Shown: piece after piece, positions 14,485-20,257 of the stretch
Numbering within the stretch: the first letter of the stretch is position 1
Layout of the letters: every line of letters begins with the position of its first letter
Notes under the pieces: model-generated
The model's database searches: none
Told to the model about the DNA's origin: nothing
The model's input: only the letters and a program-made list of their open reading frames with translations
Source: an uncultured Lachnospiraceae bacterium
GTDB lineage: Bacteria > Bacillota > Clostridia > Lachnospirales > Lachnospiraceae
NCBI GenBank assembly: GCA_910577955.1
Contig: CAJTNC010000035.1
Location: 1-20,257 of the forward strand
Reading direction: 5' to 3'
Length of the DNA: 20,257 bases
Made by a program: the position numbers and the translations under genes

Positions 14485-15572
14485 ATGTCAGCAGAAAAGA
14501 ACTGGCAATTTGAACTTGAAGAATATATCAAACAGGGTGAACCTGATCAAATTGAAAAAAGTGAAGCATGGCAGACTGCAATCGGCTTGCAGGCGGTAGA
14601 TGGTTTGAAAACCTCGGCTTATCTGTTAGATACTGCCAAGGAACATATCGAAGGAAAAATCAGCATTGATGAAGCGCAGAAACGTATTCAGAGTTATTAC
14701 GAGCAGCGTACTGATTGCACAGAGATTGAGAACGACACAAAGGAAGCAGATATTGTGTCCACAAGGATTGCGAAGCTGTTGGGCGAGAAAGCGTTCCGGT
14801 TTTCACCGGCTGAATGGCTGATGATTCATCGCAGGCTGTTTGACGGTGTATTTCCCCACGCCGGTCAGGTTCGCCAGTATAATATTACGAAAAAAGAATG
14901 GGTGCTGAAAGGCGATACTGTCACTGCCTTATGCAGCGTGGAACAGTATCAAAGACACCCTTGATTATGATTTTGCAACGGAGAAACAGTTTTCTTATGA
15001 GGGTTTGTCCGTTGAACGCTGCGTGAAGCATCTTGCTAAGTTTGTTTCGGATATTTGGCAGATTCATCCGTTCTGTGAGGGAAACACCAGAGCTATGGCG
15101 GTTTTTATGATTAAATACATGAAAACATTTGGGTTCAAGGTAAACAACGATGCTTTTGAGAAAAACTCTTGGTATTTCCGTAATGCATTGGTAAGAGCAA
15201 ATTATAATGATTTACAGAACGGTGTTCATGCTACTACAAAGTTCTTGGAAATGTTTTTTTGGCAATTTGATTCTGGGAATGGAATATGAGCTGAAAAACA
15301 GATATATGCATGTGGACTATGCGGATGATCATTCCCAAAGTGTCAATCCTAAAGTTCCAAAGTCTCAATTTGATACTTTGGAATGTACTTTAGAGGAACT
15401 GGCGATTCTGGAGCTAATTTGTGAGAATCCGGCAATTAAGCAGAAGGATCTTGTGGCAGAGACCGGAAAATCTCTTAGCACTGTAAAGCGAATTATGGAT
15501 TCCTTGTAGAAAAAGGAATATATCCGCAAAGTAGATGGAAAGAGATACGGAAAATGGGAAATTTTAGTTTGA
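14485..15572 (+). pseudogene. Second Fic family gene, broken by two frameshifts and a stop
   Basis: The pieces add up to one Fic protein of about 360 residues with a C-terminal winged helix. Frame one (from 14485) carries the N-terminal helices and the flap region NITKKEWVLKGDTV. An extra base near 14921-14932 moves the frame; the open continuation reads SIKDTLDYDFATEKQFSYEG and then HPFCEGNTRAMA, the Fic motif (His at 15065). A seven-T run at 15254-15260, one T too long, shifts the frame again. The next frame reads GNLILGMEYELKN and the winged-helix part ELICENPAIKQKDLVAETGK. A TAG at 15507-15509 then interrupts it just before KKEYIRKVDGKRYGKWEILV and the natural stop. It begins 20 bases after the HTH-Fic gene. 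Three separate lesions make an active full-length product unlikely. Confidence 0.8.
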
Positions 15573-15657
15573 AATAATTTTTTTGAAATACAAGTTCCGA
15601 TAATTTCGGATTATGAGAAGCTTTCATGTATGAAGATCGTGGAAGGAGGATATGCAA

Positions 15658-17997
15658 ATGAGTACAATATTACCGAAAAAAGCAATGTCTGAAGAAGATA
15701 TTAAGTTGCAGTATATTACCCCTGCGATTACTTCAAAATGGGACAGAGGCAAGATTACCATGGAGACACAGGTTACGGATGGTAAAATCAATCTGAAGGG
15801 TAACTTTGTGTTCCGTGAAAAGCCAAAACGTGCAGACTATATTTTGTATCTGAACGCCAATAACCCGATTGCCATTATTGAAGCTAAGGACAATAAGTAC
15901 AGCATTTCTCATGGATTACAGCAGGCCATGACTTATGCTCAGATGCTTGATCTTCCGTTTGCGTATAGTTCCAATGGCGATGGGTTTGCGGAGCATGATT
16001 TCCTCACAGGCAAAGAGCGTCAGTTCGCTCTGGATGAGTTCCCGATGGAAGCTGAATTGATTGCCCGTTTCAAGCAGGAGTCTGGAATGACCCCGGCACA
16101 GGAAGCAGTAATTGAGCAGCCCTATTACAGTAGTCAGAATACATATCCTCCTCGTTACTATCAACGTATTGCTATCAACAGAACCGTAGATGCCATTGCA
16201 AGAGGTCAGAATCGCTTGCTGCTCGTTATGGCTACCGGTACGGGTAAAACCTATACTGCTTTCCAGATTGTTTATCGTATGCTGCAAAGCGGTTTGAAAC
16301 GAAAGATTCTTTACCTTGCCGACCGCAATATTCTTGTGGATCAGTCTATTCAGCAGGATTTCGCTCCGTTGGAAAAGGTTATTCATAAAATCAATGTTGC
16401 CAAGGATGATAAGAGCACCATTACTTCTCATGAGGTATATTTCTCCTTGTATCAGCAGTTGGTTGGTGACGATGACAAGGAGCATTTCAGCGAACTGTTT
16501 ACCCCAGATTTCTTTGACCTCATTATCGTGGATGAGTGCCATCGTGGATCTGCGAAAGAGGAAAGTCGTTGGCGCAGAATTTTGGAATATTTCAATTCTG
16601 CTACCCAGATTGGTATGACCGCAACTCCGAAGGAAACGAAGTATATTTCCAATTTGAGTTATTTTGGAGAGCCTATCTATATGTACAGCCTGAAAGAAGG
16701 AATCGAAGATGGCTTCCTTGCGCCGTTCAAAGTTATCAATATTATGACCGATATTGGTGAGGGCTGGCGTCCTCGTAAGGGCCAAAGAGATATTTACGGT
16801 AATAAGATCAAAGACCGCATTTATACCAATAGTGACTATGATTACAACATCATTATCGAAGATCGAACTCAGCAAGTTGCATCCGAAATTACCCACTATC
16901 TGAAAAGCACAGACAGAATGGCAAAAACCATCGTGTTCTGTGCCACAGAAGATGCTGCGGAGCGTATGCGTCAGGCATTGGTCAATCTGAACTCTGATAT
17001 GGTCAAAGAAAATCCAGACTATGTTGTGCGTATTACCGGCAGCGATGACTACGGTAAAAAGAAACTGGATTACTTCATTTCTGTTTCTGCACCTTATCCG
17101 GTTATTGCGACAACATCTAAGCTGCTGTCTACCGGAGCAGATTGTAAGATGACAAAGCTGATCGTTCTGGATGAAATGATTGGCTCTATGACGGAGTTTA
17201 AGCAGATTATCGGTCGAGGAACAAGACTGCGTGAAAAGGAAGGAAAAACACACTTTGTGGTTATGGACTTCCGTAATGTCAGCAGACTGTTTGCTGATCC
17301 TGATTGGGACGGACCGATTGAAATTAGCGAAAATTTTCAACCACAAAAGAAAGTTTCTTATGGAGAAATAGAGATTCTACCTGGTGTGGTAAGGGAGACT
17401 CCCATTCTGTATGGCGCTCAGAAGCCGGTTGTTGGTCGTGATGGCTGCAAGGTAGAAATTATCCATAAAACGGTTTCTGTTTACGATACAAATGGCAAAC
17501 TACTCCGTCAGGAAAGTATTGTCGATTATACGAAGGAGAATATTCGTGGAGAATACGCATCTTTGGATAACTTCATCCATAAGTGGTCAAAGGAAGAAAA
17601 GAAAGAGAAAATCAGAGAAATGCTCTTGGAGCGTGGTATTGACCTTGAACTGATAAAGGCAGATCAGAATATGGCTGATGTGGATGATTTTGACTTTATT
17701 TGTCATGTGGCTTTTGATAAGAAGCCGCTGACACGCAAGGAAAGAGCCAACAATGTGAAAAAACGCGATTTTCTCAGTAAATACAGCGGTGCTGCAAGAG
17801 AGGTTCTGGAAGCACTTCTTGACAAGTATATGAACACAGGTATTTATGAGATAGAAAAGACAGAGATCTTAAAACTTGATCCGTTCCTAAAGATTGGTAA
17901 ACCTGCAAAGATCGCCGGATATTTCGGTGGAAAAGCTGGCTATATGCAGGCAGTTAAGGAACTTGAAGAAGCAATTTACGCAGATGAGGTAGTATAA
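15658..17997 (+). CDS. hsdR: Type I restriction enzyme R subunit (HsdR, EcoEI-like)
   Basis: 779 residues. AAGGAGG (15643-15649) is eight bases from the ATG at 15658 and only two from another ATG at 15652, so the former was chosen. The N-terminal nuclease domain shows the PD-(D/E)xK residues D60 and E75-A-K77. The SF2 motor shows Walker A MATGTGKT (191-198), the DECH box (292-295), GMTATP (319-324) and motif VI QIIGRGTRL (516-524). The remaining C-terminal region fits the EcoEI-type R domain, and the length fits this shorter class of HsdR. With HsdM and HsdS it would translocate along unmethylated DNA and cut it far from the recognition site. The frame is intact. The DUF262 remnant starts 3 bases after the stop. 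Confidence 0.95.
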   Translation: MSTILPKKAMSEEDIKLQYITPAITSKWDRGKITMETQVTDGKINLKGNFVFREKPKRADYILYLNANNPIAIIEAKDNKYSISHGLQQAMTYAQMLDLPFAYSSNGDGFAEHDFLTGKERQFALDEFPMEAELIARFKQESGMTPAQEAVIEQPYYSSQNTYPPRYYQRIAINRTVDAIARGQNRLLLVMATGTGKTYTAFQIVYRMLQSGLKRKILYLADRNILVDQSIQQDFAPLEKVIHKINVAKDDKSTITSHEVYFSLYQQLVGDDDKEHFSELFTPDFFDLIIVDECHRGSAKEESRWRRILEYFNSATQIGMTATPKETKYISNLSYFGEPIYMYSLKEGIEDGFLAPFKVINIMTDIGEGWRPRKGQRDIYGNKIKDRIYTNSDYDYNIIIEDRTQQVASEITHYLKSTDRMAKTIVFCATEDAAERMRQALVNLNSDMVKENPDYVVRITGSDDYGKKKLDYFISVSAPYPVIATTSKLLSTGADCKMTKLIVLDEMIGSMTEFKQIIGRGTRLREKEGKTHFVVMDFRNVSRLFADPDWDGPIEISENFQPQKKVSYGEIEILPGVVRETPILYGAQKPVVGRDGCKVEIIHKTVSVYDTNGKLLRQESIVDYTKENIRGEYASLDNFIHKWSKEEKKEKIREMLLERGIDLELIKADQNMADVDDFDFICHVAFDKKPLTRKERANNVKKRDFLSKYSGAAREVLEALLDKYMNTGIYEIEKTEILKLDPFLKIGKPAKIAGYFGGKAGYMQAVKELEEAIYADEVV

Positions 17998-18000
17998 ATT

Positions 18001-18542
18001 ATGAAAGGATCTGAAACGAAACTTGTTTCCTATATGCAGGGTTCTGATAAGCGATTTGTTATTCCTGTATATCAGAGAAATTATGAGTGGAAAACTGAAA
18101 ATTGCAAACAACTGTATGATGATTTGATTAAGATTATCCGTCGTGGGCGCAAAAGTCATTTCTTTGGCAGCATTGTGCCTGTTCATAGCGATGGAGAGTT
18201 CAATGAGTATATGGTCATTGATGGTCAACAGAGATTGACAACGATTTCTTTGCTCCTGCTTGCAATGTATAACCTGATGAAAAATGGTGTATTAACACCG
18301 GAAAAAGGTAATCTTGCAGAGAAGAAATTACTCTTGATGAACTTTATAAAGCGATAACGAAACTGGAGATTATCAATATTACATTGAATCAGGATGATAA
18401 TCCTCAGCTGTTCTTTGAAAGTTTGAACTCTACTGGTGTTGCTTTGATTGAGGGTTATAAAGAAAAAATAGGCTCAGGGAAACCATTTTCATTACGTTTT
18501 GTGCCTGAGCGAAGCGAAAGGAATGGATATAACTATGAGTAA
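18001..18542 (+). pseudogene. DUF262 (GmrSD-like) gene remnant
   Basis: The first 118 residues form a good DUF262 N-terminus: FVIPVYQRNYEW, FFGSIV and the ParB-like catalytic motif VIDGQQRLTTI (D-G-Q-Q-R). The frame then ends at 18357. In another frame the text continues EITLDELYKAITKLEIINIT followed by LNQDDNPQLFFESLNSTG, a block that in intact DUF262 proteins lies some 70-80 residues further on. So an internal deletion near 18317-18325 removed the middle and changed frame. Homology stops near 18460 (EGYK), where intact proteins continue for hundreds of residues, so the C-terminus is also gone. The second frame runs on to a stop at 18540-18542, overlapping the hsdM start. Relatives such as GmrSD are nucleases that cut modified DNA. 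Confidence 0.75.
18472..18510. repeat. Inverted repeat upstream of hsdM
   Basis: GCTCAGG (18472-18478) and CCTGAGC (18504-18510) form a 7-bp inverted repeat with a 25-base interval. It lies between the DUF262 deletion end and the hsdM start, without a T-run. It may influence hsdM translation or mark the leader of the original hsdM. Confidence 0.35.
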
Positions 18543-20016
18543 TTTGTCAGGATTTGTAAAAAGACTCCGTGACATTATGCGCAATGACGCTGGTATTAAC
18601 GGTGATGCACAGCGTATTGAGCAGATTGCATGGATGCTCTTTTTGAAGGTATACGATGTAAAAGAGCAGGATTGGGAATGGGATGATGAGAATTATGTTT
18701 CTATCATTCCGGAAGAATGCCGTTGGCAAAATTGGGCTGTCGATGATCATACAGGTATTGCAATGACAGGTGACAAGCTGCTGAAGTTTGTGAATAACAC
18801 ACTGTTCCCAACTCTGAAAACACTCCCTGTTGATGTATCGACTCCAATTAAAAAGGCTATCGTGCAGACCACTTTTGCCGATGCCAACCAGTATATGAAA
18901 GATGGCGTTTTGCTCCGTCAGGTTATCAATGTTATTGATGATCTTGACTTTGGAGACTACGAGGAAAGCCATGCTTTCGGCGAAATCTATGAAACTATTT
19001 TGAAGGAACTGCAAAGCGCAGGTTCTTCCGGTGAGTTCTACACCCCTCGTGCTGTGACCGATTTTATGGCAAAGATGATCAATCCGCAGATAGGCGAACA
19101 GGTTGCAGACTTTGCCTGTGGTACGGGTGGTTTCCTTACAAGCTGGCTGAAGGAACTTTCTGCGAAAATCGAAACTACCGAAGATCAGGCAGCTTATGAT
19201 GCTTCTATTTATGGTATCGAGAAGAAGCAGTTCCCTTATATGCTGTGCATCACTAATATGCTGCTGCATGGCATTGATGTGCCGAAAATCTACCATGACA
19301 ACTCTTTACTGAAAGATGTTCTGGACTATACACAGGATGACCAGTTCGATGTTATCCTGATGAATCCTCCTTACGGCGGCAATGAAAAAACGGAAGTGAA
19401 GAACCACTTTCCGACAGACTTGGCAAGCAGCGAGACAGCAGACCTCTTTATGTCTGTTATCATGTATCGTTTGAAAAAGGATGGTCGTGCAGCGGTTATC
19501 TTGCCTGACGGTTTCCTGTTCGGCACAGATAATGCAAAGGTTGCTATCAAGAAAAAGCTGTTTTCTGAGTTCGACCTGCATACTGTAATCCGTATGCCGC
19601 ACAGCGTATTTGCACCGTACACATCTATCACGACTAACATACTTTTCTTTGATCATACTAAACCGACAGAGGAAACTTGGTTTTACCGTCTGGATATGCC
19701 GGAGGGTTACAAGAATTTCTCCAAGACCAAGCCGATGGAACTGAAGCACTTTACTCCTGCTATGGATTGGTGGAATAACAGAGAAGAAATCAATGTAGAC
19801 GGCTTCGATAAGGCAAAAAAATATACCGCAGAAGAAATCGCTGCAAGAAACTACAATATTGACCTTTGCGGTTATCCTCATGAGGAAGAAGAAATTCTGC
19901 CGCCGAAGGAATTGATTCAGCAGTATCAGGAAAAACGAGCAAGCCTGAATGCGGATATTGACCGTATTCTGGCACAGATTATAGAAATCTTGGGAATTGA
20001 CTTGGAGGAAGAATAA
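18535..20016 (+). CDS. hsdM: Type I restriction-modification DNA methyltransferase (HsdM)
   Basis: 493 residues. The N-terminal helical HsdM_N domain includes RIEQIAWMLFLKVYD (27-41). The methyltransferase part shows the entry segment GEFYTPRAV (166-174), the AdoMet-binding motif ADFACGTGGF (191-200) and the catalytic motif NPPY (277-280), as in N6-adenine methylases. The frame is open from a TTG at 18499, with ATGs at 18523 and 18535. The ATG at 18535 gives the normal family N-terminus (MSNLSGFVKRLRDIMRND) and has AAAGGA at 18517-18522, rather far upstream. It protects host DNA and forms the M2S core with HsdS. The stop codon overlaps the hsdS start by one base. Confidence 0.95.
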   Translation: MSNLSGFVKRLRDIMRNDAGINGDAQRIEQIAWMLFLKVYDVKEQDWEWDDENYVSIIPEECRWQNWAVDDHTGIAMTGDKLLKFVNNTLFPTLKTLPVDVSTPIKKAIVQTTFADANQYMKDGVLLRQVINVIDDLDFGDYEESHAFGEIYETILKELQSAGSSGEFYTPRAVTDFMAKMINPQIGEQVADFACGTGGFLTSWLKELSAKIETTEDQAAYDASIYGIEKKQFPYMLCITNMLLHGIDVPKIYHDNSLLKDVLDYTQDDQFDVILMNPPYGGNEKTEVKNHFPTDLASSETADLFMSVIMYRLKKDGRAAVILPDGFLFGTDNAKVAIKKKLFSEFDLHTVIRMPHSVFAPYTSITTNILFFDHTKPTEETWFYRLDMPEGYKNFSKTKPMELKHFTPAMDWWNNREEINVDGFDKAKKYTAEEIAARNYNIDLCGYPHEEEEILPPKELIQQYQEKRASLNADIDRILAQIIEILGIDLEEE

Positions 20017-20257
20017 TGACCGGACAACAGCTGAAAAACTCAATATTACAGATGGCTGTTCAGGGCAAACTCGTTCCGCAAGACCCAAACGATGAGCCAG
20101 CTTCTGTATTATTTGAGAGGATAAGAAAAGAAAAAGAACAGTTCATCAAAGAAGGAAAAATCAAGAAGGAGAAGAACTCTTCCTGTATCTTCCGTGGTGC
20201 CGATAATTTGCCTTATGAGAAAGTCGGCAAAAACGAGCCGGTGTGTATTGCGGACGA
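20016..20257 (+). CDS. hsdS: Type I restriction-modification specificity subunit (HsdS), 5' part
   Basis: Partial: 80 codons and two bases before the window ends. The protein starts MTGQQLKNSILQMAVQGKLV and continues with PQDPNDEPASVLFERIRKEK. The L-K-x-S-I-L-Q-x-A-x-Q-G-K-L-V-P-Q block followed by EPAS is the conserved segment next to target-recognition domains in HsdS. A lysine- and glutamate-rich helix follows. The ATG overlaps the hsdM stop (TAATG), with GGAGG at 20004-20008, so translation is coupled. The target-recognition domains lie beyond the window, so the recognition sequence cannot be guessed. Confidence 0.9.
   Translation, partial: MTGQQLKNSILQMAVQGKLVPQDPNDEPASVLFERIRKEKEQFIKEGKIKKEKNSSCIFRGADNLPYEKVGKNEPVCIAD

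Noticed and set aside
14485..15572. Programmed frameshifting in the second Fic gene.
   Set aside because: Two shifts plus a stop codon would all have to be bypassed, and no slippery site with a downstream structure was recognised at the first shift.
15916..17346. A 476-codon open frame on the strand opposite hsdR.
   Set aside because: It is a codon-use shadow of hsdR: no ribosome binding site, no recognisable domain, and the plus-strand frame carries all helicase motifs.
18547..20088. Two long open frames antisense to hsdM.
   Set aside because: They mirror the clear HsdM frame and show no family features or start signals.
1..20257. CRISPR arrays, rRNA genes or riboswitches.
   Set aside because: No regularly spaced repeats, rRNA-like sequence or recognisable riboswitch core were seen on either strand.

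Overview
The window looks like chromosomal DNA of an anaerobic Firmicute, most likely a member of the Lachnospiraceae (Clostridia). This rests on strong AGGAGG-type ribosome binding sites, a YesM/YesN-type two-component system beside a CUT1 sugar ABC importer that has no ATPase gene of its own, a GH65 phosphorylase, a tRNA gene without encoded CCA, and an ISAs1-type insertion-sequence remnant. No species can be fixed from the sequence alone.

Layout. (1) About 85-1981, plus strand, AT-rich: a tight four-gene run coding for a cysteine-rich thioredoxin-like protein, a DUF3788 protein and two unrecognised membrane proteins. (2) 1985-12024, richer in G+C: a carbohydrate-use locus. A sensor histidine kinase and its AraC-type response regulator are on the minus strand. 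They are divergent from a plus-strand operon of lipoprotein sugar-binding protein, two permeases, GH65 phosphorylase and a HAD-IIB phosphatase. A strong hairpin with a T-run separates the binding-protein gene from the permeases. (3) 12095-12288: a tRNA-Thr(GGU) gene with a near-consensus promoter and its own terminator. (4) 12385-13573: a small XRE regulator with an inverted repeat across its promoter, an internally deleted ISAs1-family transposase, and a regulatory stretch with a CRP-like palindrome, a terminator hairpin and an 11-bp inverted repeat over the promoter of the next gene. (5) 13574 to the right edge: a defence-type cluster. It holds an HTH-Fic protein, a second Fic gene broken by two frameshifts and a stop codon, hsdR, a DUF262 remnant, hsdM and the start of hsdS.

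How the genes work together. In the sugar locus the kinase probably senses an extracellular signal and YesN activates the importer operon. The imported alpha-glucoside would be split by phosphate to glucose 1-phosphate plus a sugar. The HAD protein may act on a resulting sugar phosphate. The importer presumably borrows a shared MsmX-type ATPase encoded elsewhere. In the defence cluster hsdR, hsdM and hsdS would form a type I restriction-modification system. The HTH-Fic protein is probably an autoinhibited AMP-transferase that also controls its own promoter. Two accessory genes (Fic no. 2 and DUF262) have decayed while the restriction and methylation subunits remain open.

The most interesting items are the intact, self-inhibited HTH-Fic gene under an inverted-repeat promoter beside decaying accessory defence genes, the DUF262 ghost embedded in the hsd operon, and the GH65 gene coupled to a HAD-IIB phosphatase instead of a visible beta-phosphoglucomutase. 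I did not find a clearly undescribed system; the closest candidates are listed as findings.
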